A DNA stretch of 52,191 bases from Pseudomonadota bacterium. GTDB taxonomy: Bacteria; Pseudomonadota; Gammaproteobacteria; Burkholderiales; Burkholderiaceae_C. The notes under the pieces were generated by a model. It searched no databases. It saw only the letters and a program-made list of their open reading frames with translations, and was not told the origin of the DNA. Below are positions 44,226-52,064 of this stretch, piece by piece (position 1 is the first letter of the stretch; every line of letters begins with the position of its first letter). Location of the stretch: assembly GCA_021819435.1 (NCBI GenBank), contig JAKARB010000014.1, forward strand, positions 83,085 to 135,275, written 5' to 3'. A program made the position numbers and the translations under genes.

Positions 44226-45551
44226 TCAGGCCAGCGCCGGATGCCGGCGCCAGTGCCAGCACGCCAGCAAAGCCAGCAACTTGAACACGCAGGGCAGGCC
44301 GCCATAGACCCAGCTCAAGGCTTGCAAGGCTCCCGGTTCCTGTGCGCCCGGCGTGTAGCCCAGCGCCTGCAAAGCCGGTAAGGCCAGCCCGGCCGCCAGC
44401 GCGAGGTTGAGCTTGGTGGCCCATTGCCACCAGCCCGCGTAAGCGCCCTCGGCCTGTGCGGTGTGTCCTGCACGCTGGACCACACCGGTCAGCAGCGTGC
44501 CGGGCGCGGTGAGGTCGGCACCCAAGGCCAGTCCACCCGCCAGGCAGATGGCGAGGTAGCCGGCGCGATCGCCCTCGCCCAACCCCAACACGCCGACGAA
44601 GCTCAGCACGCTCAACAACATGCCCAAGGCCCACGCACGCATCGGCCCGATGCGCCCGATCAGCCTCACCCATGCAGGCACGCCCAGCGCCGCCATCAAA
44701 AAATACAGCCCCAGGTAGATCGGCGCGCCGGCCATGTCACGCAGCCGGTCCTGGATGAAGAAGAGCACCAGGGTGGCGGGGATGGCGCTGGCCACGCCGT
44801 TGACCAGAAAAAGGGCCATGAGGCGGCGAAAGCCCGCTCCACGCCAGGGCTGGGCCAGCGCATGCCAGCCGCCAGAGTTGCCTGCGGGCGCATGGGCAGC
44901 GGAAACCAACGGCGACGCATGCATCGCCGTGGAGGGCGGGATGGTGCTCGGTGATGCGCTCTGCCCGGGAGTCGGCGTGGGCCTGGGCCCCGCGCTCAAA
45001 GCCCAGACGCCGGCGCACAGGCCAACGCTCAAGGCCACGCTCGTCCATCCCATGCCGGCCTGCGTCGCCAGCACATTGGCGAGCAACACACCCAGCAGCC
45101 CGAAGCCCTCGCGCCAGGCAACCAGCCGACTGCGCTGCTGCACATCGCCACCCAGGCGCGTGCCCCAAGCAAGGTGCAACACGCTGGTCAGGCTATACGC
45201 CAGGAAGGTCAAGATCAAGGTGAAGGCGCACCACGCGAGCAGCGGCACCGTCTGCCTCACAGGCGGGTTGAACAACAGCACGAACCCAAGCGCCAAGGTG
45301 GCGGCCGCGACACTTGCGGCGAACAAGGCACGGCTGGGGCGGCTCAACCAGTGGTCAGCCCAACGCCCAAGCCAGGGGTCCACGAAGGCATCGGCCAGTC
45401 GCGTGAAAAGCAGCACGGCGCCCAGCGCGGCCAGCGGTAGTCCATATGCCTGGGCGTGGTGCTGCGGCAGCACCACGTACAACGGCATCGCCACGAAGGC
45501 CAGAGGCAGACCCAAGAGCCCGTAACGCGCGCTTGCCGAATGGGGCAGCAT
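44226..45551 (-). CDS. MFS transporter (MFS_2-like)
   Basis: A 441-residue protein with about twelve helices. RLADAFVDPWLGRWADHWLS is the sugar-cation-symporter-type (GPH/MFS_2) motif, and a Ser/Pro/Thr-rich loop (~205-240) separates the two halves. It starts eight bases after the Cfa-like stop. Lysophospholipid transporters of this superfamily exist, so a lipid cargo is possible given the neighbours, but this is inference. Confidence 0.85.
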   Translation of the reverse strand: MLPHSASARYGLLGLPLAFVAMPLYVVLPQHHAQAYGLPLAALGAVLLFTRLADAFVDPWLGRWADHWLSRPSRALFAASVAAATLALGFVLLFNPPVRQTVPLLAWCAFTLILTFLAYSLTSVLHLAWGTRLGGDVQQRSRLVAWREGFGLLGVLLANVLATQAGMGWTSVALSVGLCAGVWALSAGPRPTPTPGQSASPSTIPPSTAMHASPLVSAAHAPAGNSGGWHALAQPWRGAGFRRLMALFLVNGVASAIPATLVLFFIQDRLRDMAGAPIYLGLYFLMAALGVPAWVRLIGRIGPMRAWALGMLLSVLSFVGVLGLGEGDRAGYLAICLAGGLALGADLTAPGTLLTGVVQRAGHTAQAEGAYAGWWQWATKLNLALAAGLALPALQALGYTPGAQEPGALQALSWVYGGLPCVFKLLALLACWHWRRHPALA

Positions 45552-45559
45552 ATTGTGGT

Positions 45560-46825
45560 TCAAGCGGGCTTGCGCAAGGTGTACTGAACAACGTCGGTGT
45601 TGCCCATGTCGAAGGCCGCTTCGCAATAGGCAAGGTAGAACTCCCAGATGCGCTGGAAGCGTTCATCGAAGCCCAGGCGCTGGATCTTGAACAAGCGGGC
45701 GTGGAACTCGGCTCGCCAGCGGCGCAGGGTCTCGGCGTAATCGGGCCCGAAGGCCAGGGCGTTGACCACCTCCAGCCCCGCGCGCCGCGCAGCTTCGCGG
45801 AAAGCGCGGTCGCATGGCAGCAGGCCACCGGGGAAGATGTACTGCTGGATGAAGTCGGTCGAGTTCACATAGCGATCGAACAGGTCATCGTGGATGGTGA
45901 TGGTCTGCAAGCACGCGAGCCCGCCGGGCTTGAGGCAACGGTTCAGGGTCTCGAAATAGCCGGCCCAGTACTCGCGGCCCACGGCCTCGAACATCTCGAT
46001 GGAGACGATGGCGTCGAAGGGTTCATCGTTGATGTCGCGGTAGTCTTGCAGGCGCAGGTCGGTGCGATCGGCCAGGCCGGCGCGCCCCATGCGGTCTTGG
46101 GCCCAGGCGAGTTGCTCGGTCGAAAGGGTCACGCCGGTGACATGGGCACCACGCTCGGCAGCAGCAACCTCGGCCAGCCCGCCCCAGCCGCAGCCGATCT
46201 CCAGCACGCGTCGCTCGCGGCCATCGGCCAGCACGCCGGCTTCGTTCAATGCGCGCCGCACCTTGGCAAGCTGCGCATCGACCATCGGCCGCGAGTGATC
46301 GCCCTCGAACCAGGCGCTGGAGTAGCTCATGGTCCGATCCAGCCACAGGCGATAGAACTCGTTGCCCAGGTCGTAATGGGCCTGGATGTTCTTGCGGCTG
46401 TTGGCCTTCGAGTTGCGGTTGAGCAGGTGGCGGACGCGATAGGCCAGGCGCCCCCACCAGGAGCCGTAGATGGCGCCTTCGATCAGGTCACGGTTGGCGA
46501 TCAGCAGCTTGATCAGCGCCGTCAGATCAGGCGTGCTCCAGTGGCCATCGATGTAGCCCTCGGCGAAACCGATGTCGCCCGATTTGAGCACGGCCGAGCA
46601 CACGCGCCAGTCGTGCAGGCGCAGGCCGGCGCGCAACTGCCCCGCCCCTTCCGCATGCACCTGCCCGAAGCAGGCCGTGCTGCCATCGGGCAACTGGAGA
46701 TCGAGCCTGCCCACGCGCAGCCGCTTGAGCAAACCCAGCACCACCCGGGCCGAGGCGGGCGCGGTGGCGGGCAAGCTCGGGACTTCGACCCGGGACAACG
46801 ACGAAGCAGAGGTCATGCGATTCAT
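45560..46825 (-). CDS. cfa: Cfa-like SAM-dependent fatty acid methyltransferase
   Basis: 421 residues. AHYDLGNEFYRLWLD and the SAM site VLEIGCGWGGLAEVA are followed by LQDYRDI, IEMFEAVG (Glu kept), GPDYAETLRRW (Tyr kept) and FYLAYCEAAFD. Compared from memory with E. coli Cfa, two bicarbonate-holding residues differ: the Cys of SCAYW is Ser in SSAWF, and the His of LLHTIGS is Gln in CLQTITI. It methylates lipid double bonds, but whether it closes a cyclopropane is open. It overlaps the DUF1365 gene by four bases. Confidence 0.9.
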   Translation of the reverse strand: MNRMTSASSLSRVEVPSLPATAPASARVVLGLLKRLRVGRLDLQLPDGSTACFGQVHAEGAGQLRAGLRLHDWRVCSAVLKSGDIGFAEGYIDGHWSTPDLTALIKLLIANRDLIEGAIYGSWWGRLAYRVRHLLNRNSKANSRKNIQAHYDLGNEFYRLWLDRTMSYSSAWFEGDHSRPMVDAQLAKVRRALNEAGVLADGRERRVLEIGCGWGGLAEVAAAERGAHVTGVTLSTEQLAWAQDRMGRAGLADRTDLRLQDYRDINDEPFDAIVSIEMFEAVGREYWAGYFETLNRCLKPGGLACLQTITIHDDLFDRYVNSTDFIQQYIFPGGLLPCDRAFREAARRAGLEVVNALAFGPDYAETLRRWRAEFHARLFKIQRLGFDERFQRIWEFYLAYCEAAFDMGNTDVVQYTLRKPA

Positions 46826-47631
46826 GGCGTGGAGGTTCCAGTTTCAGAGCGCACAGGGGTTGACGACGGCACCGAGAACGCCTGGCCTGGCGCTTCGGGC
46901 TTGGTGAAGAAAGGCACGCGCTTGAGCCACAGCCGCAAGGCATGCCAATGGATGCGGGCGACGACGCCGAAGGTCATCAGCGGCCAGCCACGGATGGCAC
47001 GGCGCACGCTGGCGGCATCGAGCGGCACCAGTTCGCCGCTGAGCGCGGTCTGGATGAGCGGGCCTTGCGCATCGTCGTGGTCGACCCGCGCGACCAGCCG
47101 ATCAGCGCTGCGCATGAAGCGGAAGCGATAGCTGCCTTCGGCGCGGCAAAAAGGCGAGACGTGGAAGACCTTGTCGGCGCGCACCTCGCGGCCCCAGGCC
47201 AGCTCATCGCCCGCGAGCAGGTAGCAATGGCGCTCGCCAAAGGTGTTGTTGACCTCGGCCACCACCGCGTGCAGCCCGCCATCGCCACGGTGCACGTACC
47301 AGAAGCTCACGGGCTTGAAGGCGTAACCCAGCACACGCGGATAGGTCTGCAACCACACCTCGCCATCGGGCAAGGTCTCGTGCCACAGGCCTGCCTGACG
47401 CAGCAGGCCGTCCAGCCATGAGAGCGCGTCGGCGCCGCCTTCACCGTGGTCGGCATCGTGAAAGCTCAACCAACCGCGTCCATTGCGCCGCACCGACGCC
47501 ACGGGCTGGCGCCCCAGCGCGCGCATGGGCAGCAGCCAGAACCAGCCGCCGTAAGCGAACGCATGGTGGCGCGGACGCAGGCGGGTGTGCCGCACCTGCC
47601 CGAAGCCGATGAGGGGGATGGCGGCGGTCAA
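46822..47631 (-). CDS. DUF1365 family protein
   Basis: 269 residues. FGQVRHTRLRPRHHAFAYG opens the family domain, and VLGYAFKPVSFWYVHR, VVAEVNNTFGERHCYLL and KVFHVSPF are its core blocks. There is no signal peptide. DUF1365 genes nearly always sit between an FAD amine-oxidase-like gene and a Cfa-like gene, as here, which implies a shared lipid pathway. The biochemical role is unknown. Four-base overlaps on both sides show strict coupling. Confidence 0.92.
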   Translation of the reverse strand: MTAAIPLIGFGQVRHTRLRPRHHAFAYGGWFWLLPMRALGRQPVASVRRNGRGWLSFHDADHGEGGADALSWLDGLLRQAGLWHETLPDGEVWLQTYPRVLGYAFKPVSFWYVHRGDGGLHAVVAEVNNTFGERHCYLLAGDELAWGREVRADKVFHVSPFCRAEGSYRFRFMRSADRLVARVDHDDAQGPLIQTALSGELVPLDAASVRRAIRGWPLMTFGVVARIHWHALRLWLKRVPFFTKPEAPGQAFSVPSSTPVRSETGTSTP

Positions 47632-49004
47632 GCGGCGAGCTCCGGCAAAGGTCGGTTGTCAGCGGCCAAAGCACCCCTCGCCACACGCTCCAGCACCGAT
47701 TGGGCGGCGGCCAGTCCTGACTTGAGGCCGTCTTCGTGGAAGCCGTAACCCGTCCATGCACCAGCGAACCACATCTGCCGGTGTCCTTGCAGCCCGGGCA
47801 GCACCTGCTGCGCATCGATGGCAGCCTGGTCGAACACCGGGTGCTCGTAATCGATCTCGGCCAGCACCTTGCTCGCATCTGGCTCACGCAGAGGATTGAG
47901 CGACACGACCACTGGCTGCTGCCACGGCAAGGGCTGCAAGCGGTTGATGAGGTAGTGCAGGCAGACGTGGCGGTCTTCCTGCGACACCTCGCTGGCGCGC
48001 TCGTAGTTCCAGGCCGCCCAGGCCTTGGGGTTGCGCGGCAGCAAGCCCGCATCGGTGTGCAACACAGCGCGGTTGGGGTGGTAGCGGATGGCGCCCAGCA
48101 CCGATCGCTCCGCTGGCGAAGCCCCCTCGCCCAGCAGCTTCAGGGCCTGATCGGGGTGGCAAGCGAAGATCAGCGCGTCAAAGCGCTCCGCACCGCGCGC
48201 GCTGTGCACCATCACACCCGCCTGGCCACACTCGCCCAAGGGCATCACCCGCTCGATGGGGCAACGCAAGCGGGCATCGGGCAGTTGCTCGACGATGCGC
48301 CGCACGTACTCGCGCGAGCCGCCCGCCACCGTGTACCACTGGGGCCGGTTGGCGACTTGCAGCAGCCCGTGGTTGTGGCAGAAGCGGATCAGCGTGGCGA
48401 TGGGAAAGCGCATCATCTGCCGCACGGGGCAAGACCAGATGCACGCCACCATCGGCAGCAGGTAGCCCTCCTGGAAAGCCGGCCCGAAGCCATGGGCCAG
48501 CAGGAAATCGCCGATGGGTTGCTTGAGCTCGCGCTCGTCACCCCGTGAGGCCATCGCCGTGGTCAGGCGGTTGAAGCGCAGGATGTCGGCCAACATGCGC
48601 CAAAACGCGGGCGACACCAGGTTGCGCCGTTGCGCGAAAACGGTGTCGAGCGAGGAGCCGCACCATTCGAGCCCAGGCCGCAGCCCTGAAAGGCCTTGGG
48701 CCTCGGGTGGCACCTGCACCGAAAACGACATGTCAGACGCGGCGGTGGGCACGCCCAGTTCGGCAAACAAGCCGATCAGGTTCGGGTAGGTGCGCTCGTT
48801 GAACACCAAGAAGCCCGTGTCCACCCCGTGGGTGACGGCACGGCCCTGTGCATCGGGCAGGGTCACATCCACGGTGTTGGCGTGGCCGCCGAAATGCCCC
48901 CCAGCCTCGAACAAGGTCACGCTGCACACGCCCGGAGCCCGCGCCAGGTGGTGCGCAGCCCCCAGTCCGGCGATGCCGGATCCCACGATGGCGATGCGTT
49001 GCAT
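47628..49004 (-). CDS. FAD-dependent amine-oxidase-like oxidoreductase
   Basis: 458 residues. The N-terminal dinucleotide fold is IAIVGSGIAGLGAAHHLARA, with GGHFGGHANTVDV next and TGFLVFNERTYPNLIGLF after it. The C-terminal FAD-binding end is WFAGAWTGYGFHEDGLKSG. It resembles phytoene-desaturase/amine-oxidase flavoproteins. GGAG before ATG 49004 fixes the start. Its stop overlaps the DUF1365 start by four bases. A role in oxidising or desaturating the acyl chain that the Cfa-like enzyme methylates is a reasonable inference. Confidence 0.9.
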   Translation of the reverse strand: MQRIAIVGSGIAGLGAAHHLARAPGVCSVTLFEAGGHFGGHANTVDVTLPDAQGRAVTHGVDTGFLVFNERTYPNLIGLFAELGVPTAASDMSFSVQVPPEAQGLSGLRPGLEWCGSSLDTVFAQRRNLVSPAFWRMLADILRFNRLTTAMASRGDERELKQPIGDFLLAHGFGPAFQEGYLLPMVACIWSCPVRQMMRFPIATLIRFCHNHGLLQVANRPQWYTVAGGSREYVRRIVEQLPDARLRCPIERVMPLGECGQAGVMVHSARGAERFDALIFACHPDQALKLLGEGASPAERSVLGAIRYHPNRAVLHTDAGLLPRNPKAWAAWNYERASEVSQEDRHVCLHYLINRLQPLPWQQPVVVSLNPLREPDASKVLAEIDYEHPVFDQAAIDAQQVLPGLQGHRQMWFAGAWTGYGFHEDGLKSGLAAAQSVLERVARGALAADNRPLPELAA

Positions 49005-49072
49005 GGTCAATCTCCGGTGCGCCGGTGGCGCTTGATGGATGGACGGGTGGTGTCTGACGTGTCTTGGACAAA

Positions 49073-49657
49073 TCAGGGGCCGAGCGCCTTTTCGATGTCG
49101 CGCACAAGGTCGCGGTCATCGGGGCCGGTCATGCTGCTGTAGCTGTCGATGACCCGGCCGTCGCGCCCCACGAGGTACTTGTAGAAGTTCCACTTCGGGC
49201 TCGTGCCGGAGGCCTTGCTCAGCTCGGCGAACAGCGGGTTGGCGTTGTCGCCGCGCACGCTGCTCTTGGCGAACATGGGGAACTTCACGCCATAGGTGTT
49301 GGTGCAGAAATCGGCGATTTCCTTGCCCGAGCCAGGCTCCTGGTTGCCGAAATCGTTGGAGGGAAAGCCCAGCACAACCAGGCCCCGGTCCTTGTACTTC
49401 GCATGCAGCGCCTCCAGGCCCTTGTACTGGCCGGTGAAGCCGCAGTAGCTGGCGGTGTTGACCACCAGCAGCACCTTGCCGCTGTACTGGCACAGCGACT
49501 GGGGTTTCTCGTCTTGCAAACGAGGGAAGGTCTTGTTCAGCAGGGGCGGGCAGGCAGGCGCGTCGGCGGCGGCCAGCGCGCCTGCGCAGGACAGCAGCCC
49601 CGCCAGGGCCAGCGCCCAGCCGGTCAGCCGTGTTGCAAGAGAAGATTTGCGCGTCAT
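49073..49657 (-). CDS. Exported glutathione peroxidase homologue with altered active site
   Basis: 194 residues with a signal peptide (ending GALAAA), so it acts in the periplasm. The peroxidatic C72 (NTASYCGFTGQ), C118 (ADFC) and W156-N157 (KWNFYKY) are kept. The usual Gln of PCNQFG is Asp102 in PSNDFG, and the Cys of that motif is Ser. It is the first minus-strand gene opposite the LitR-type regulator, 68 bases before the FAD gene. A role against lipid peroxides formed in light would suit the locus. Confidence 0.88.
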   Translation of the reverse strand: MTRKSSLATRLTGWALALAGLLSCAGALAAADAPACPPLLNKTFPRLQDEKPQSLCQYSGKVLLVVNTASYCGFTGQYKGLEALHAKYKDRGLVVLGFPSNDFGNQEPGSGKEIADFCTNTYGVKFPMFAKSSVRGDNANPLFAELSKASGTSPKWNFYKYLVGRDGRVIDSYSSMTGPDDRDLVRDIEKALGP

Positions 49658-49698
49658 GTCGACCCTTTTTGTCTTGGTCAAAACAGGTTGTTTGCTCT

Positions 49699-49727
49699 AT
49701 ATTAGCTGTACAAACTCTCTTGCACAA
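49699..49727 (-). promoter_or_regulatory. Divergent regulatory region: promoter and candidate LitR operator
   Basis: On the minus strand TTGTGC (49722-49727), 17 bases, then TAATAT (49699-49704) form a plausible sigma-70 promoter for the peroxidase gene. The forward strand carries TGTACAA (49707-49713) and TGCACAA (49721-49727), 14 bases apart, with AAACAGGTTGTTT nearby (49681-49693). Repeats overlapping the promoter fit repression by the adjacent MerR-type regulator. The spacer is AT-rich compared with its surroundings. Confidence 0.45.
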
Positions 49728-49819
49728 CGTTTTGTCCACGTCAAAATGAACAAAGACGTTGAACAAGGCCTTCCCCGGGGTGCCTTGCCCCAACCGCCCT
49801 TTCAGACCCACTCACCGCC

Positions 49820-50863
49820 ATGCCCAGCTCCTTGATGATGTCCATCGCCGCTGTCGAGCGAGACACCGGCCTGAGCAAGGACACCCTGCGCATCTGGGAA
49901 AAGCGCTACAGCTTCCCCGCCCCGATGCGGGACGTTCAGGGCGAACGTTGCTATCCCATGGACCAGGTCGAGCGCCTGAGGGTGATCAAGCGCCTGCTCG
50001 ACGTGGGGCACCGTCCGGGGCGTGTCGTGAACCTGCCCGCCGAGGACCTGCAAACCCTCGCCGACCGCAGCGCCGACGCGCAAGGCAGCCCGACGCGTGC
50101 CGGACGCGGCCGAATGGCGACGGCCCCCACACCGCCCCTGCCTGCCACGCCAACCGCACCAGCGCCACGCCCGAGCTTTGCCGCACCGGCGCTCCCGGCA
50201 GACTGGGTCGACCACGCCCTCACGCGCGTGGACACCCACGACGTGGCCGGACTCAAGCGCCTGCTCGCCCAGGCCGTGCCCACCCTGGGGCTCGCCCGCT
50301 TCATCACCGAGGCCTGCGTCCCCCTGCTGCAAGCGATGGGCGAAGGGTGGTTGCGCGGCCGTTTCCAGGTTCCGCAAGAACATTGGGTCAGCCAGTGCCT
50401 GCAACAAAGCCTGCACGCCGCCATCCACGCCCTGCCCCCGACGGATCCCTCGCAGTCGCCTCGTGTGCTGCTGACCACCTTCCCAGGTGAGCCCCACTCG
50501 CTGGGCCTGCTGATGGTGGAGGGTTGGCTCACCTTGCAAGGCGCACAGGTCGTCAACCTCGGCGCGCAGACGCCCTCGGCCGACCTGATCGCCGCCTGCG
50601 AACATCACCACGCCGACGTGGTGGCCCTCAGCTTTTCGGCCGCAGCCCCGGCCCACCTTGTGCAGGATGCGCTGCCCGCGTTTCGCAGCCGGCTGCCTGC
50701 CCGGGTGGCCGTCTGGGCAGGCGGGCGCAACCCCTTGCTGGCCCGCCGGGCACCCGCTGGCGTGCTCGTCCTGGGCGAACTCGACAGCATCAACCGCGCC
50801 GTGGAAGCCTGGCGCCAAGAAAAAGGCCAGACAGACGCCGCGCAGCTCCACCCTGCGATCTGA
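49820..50863 (+). CDS. litR: LitR/CarH-type MerR regulator with cobalamin-binding photosensor domain
   Basis: 347 residues. A MerR winged helix (SIAAVERDTGLSKDTLRIWE, EKRYSFPAP) is joined by a Pro/Ala-rich linker (~85-125) to a helical bundle and a Rossmann-like cobalamin domain. The W-x9-EH signature (W177, E187, H188) and E-x-H-x-x-G (E224, H226, G229) are those of adenosylcobalamin photoreceptors: H226 should bind cobalt from below and the W/EH motif covers the adenosyl group. Light breaks the Co-C bond and releases DNA. Residue 178 is Leu, where Thermus CarH (from memory) has a His. It is divergent from the peroxidase-to-DUF3833 genes. Confidence 0.9.
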   Translation: MPSSLMMSIAAVERDTGLSKDTLRIWEKRYSFPAPMRDVQGERCYPMDQVERLRVIKRLLDVGHRPGRVVNLPAEDLQTLADRSADAQGSPTRAGRGRMATAPTPPLPATPTAPAPRPSFAAPALPADWVDHALTRVDTHDVAGLKRLLAQAVPTLGLARFITEACVPLLQAMGEGWLRGRFQVPQEHWVSQCLQQSLHAAIHALPPTDPSQSPRVLLTTFPGEPHSLGLLMVEGWLTLQGAQVVNLGAQTPSADLIAACEHHHADVVALSFSAAAPAHLVQDALPAFRSRLPARVAVWAGGRNPLLARRAPAGVLVLGELDSINRAVEAWRQEKGQTDAAQLHPAI

Positions 50864-51000
50864 GGCGACACAGAGAGCAACAACCGGCGTCCGCACCGCG
50901 CCAGACATCGCCCCCCTTGACCGCGGACTGTCACAGCTCTGCAAAGAGCCTGACATCCAAATCGCTCATAAAAGCGTTTAGCCTGTTGCGAAACACAGCC

Positions 51001-51018
51001 GGCCGCACCCGTGCGGCC
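51001..51018 (+). other. Hairpin in the leader of the di-iron protein gene
   Basis: GGCCGCA and TGCGGCC pair perfectly around a CCCG loop, 38 bases before the start codon. It could be a mRNA leader structure or the end of the regulator transcript; no T run follows. Confidence 0.35.
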
Positions 51019-51055
51019 TCACCGTTCGCGCGTCCCCGCGCCCCAGGAGATGGAC

Positions 51056-51928
51056 ATGTTGTATCCCGAACTGTTCAAGCAACTCGAAGCCGCCCGCTGG
51101 AACATGGACAAGGACATCCCATGGGACACGTTCGACGCCAGCCTGCTGTCCGATGAGCAGGCCCAGACGATCAAGATGAACGCCATCACCGAGTGGGCTG
51201 CCCTGCCCGCCACGGAGATGTTCCTGCGTGACAACCGAGACGACAGCGACTTCTCCGCCTTCATGAGCGTGTGGTTCTTCGAAGAGCAGAAGCACTCGCT
51301 GGTGATGATGGAGTACCTGCGCCGTTTCCGGCCCGAGTTGATGCCCACCGAGGCCGAGCTGCACGAGGTGCGCTTCGAGTTCGACCCGGCCCCGGCTCTG
51401 GAGACGCTGATGCTGCACTTCTGCGGCGAGATCCGGCTGCATCACTGGTACCGCCGCGCTTCCGAATGGCACACCGAGCCGGTGATCAAAGCCATCTACG
51501 AGACCCTGGCGCGCGACGAGGCCCGCCATGGCGGCGCTTACCTGCGCTACATGAGGCGCGCCCTGAACCGTTTCGGCGACGAGGCGCGTGCCGCGTTCGC
51601 CAAGGTGGGCGTGCTGATGGCCAGTGCGCGGCGCACGGCGCAGGCCTTGCACCCGACGAACCTGCATGTGAATGAAAAGCTCTTTCCCCGTGACACGATC
51701 CAGTCGCGCCTGCCCAACCCGGAGTGGCTGGAGCACTGGCTGGATCGCCAGATCCAGTTCGACGCGGTGTGGGAGGGCAAGGTGGTGGAGCGCATCCTGC
51801 ACAACCTGGGCTCGCTGATGGGGCGCAGCTTCGCGAGCGTTCAGGAGCTGAATCGGTTCCGCAAGGAGATGATGCGGGCGCTGGAGAAGGATGTTGCTGC
51901 GCCTGAGGGCATGGTGGCGCGGGTTTGA
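51056..51928 (+). CDS. Ferritin-like di-iron protein related to acyl-ACP desaturases
   Basis: 290 residues, all-helical and soluble. Two EExxH/ExxH motifs (E77-QK-H80 in FFEEQKH and E155-AR-H158 in RDEARHG), with E46 and E125, make a complete carboxylate-bridged di-iron site like that of type 2 acyl-ACP desaturases. AGGAG with six-base spacing supports the ATG at 51056 over 51050. It could oxidise or desaturate fatty acyl groups with O2. It follows the LitR-type gene after 192 bases, so it may share light control, but this is inference. Confidence 0.8.
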   Translation: MLYPELFKQLEAARWNMDKDIPWDTFDASLLSDEQAQTIKMNAITEWAALPATEMFLRDNRDDSDFSAFMSVWFFEEQKHSLVMMEYLRRFRPELMPTEAELHEVRFEFDPAPALETLMLHFCGEIRLHHWYRRASEWHTEPVIKAIYETLARDEARHGGAYLRYMRRALNRFGDEARAAFAKVGVLMASARRTAQALHPTNLHVNEKLFPRDTIQSRLPNPEWLEHWLDRQIQFDAVWEGKVVERILHNLGSLMGRSFASVQELNRFRKEMMRALEKDVAAPEGMVARV

Positions 51929-52022
51929 GCTGCTGACCTCCTTCTGCGCAGGTTGGGGCGTTTTGTCGTGGCAGCGCGAGGCGGGGGCTGCGGCGGTGTG
52001 CAGGCGGGCTTCGAGGGTGGTG

Positions 52023-52041
52023 GTCCTGCCTTTGGCAGGAC
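52023..52041. repeat. Perfect inverted repeat before the insertion sequence
   Basis: GTCCTGCC and GGCAGGAC are separated by TTT, forming an eight-pair hairpin in the non-coding gap between the di-iron gene and the insertion sequence. It lacks a T tract. It may be a terminator or a small extragenic palindrome. Confidence 0.5.
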
Positions 52042-52064
52042 TGCCCTGCGGTGCTCGACTCGAT

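Noticed and set aside
49658..49819. Cobalamin riboswitch for the LitR-type regulator
   Set aside because: The 162-base spacer is too short and lacks the conserved B12 box; protein-DNA control explains it better.
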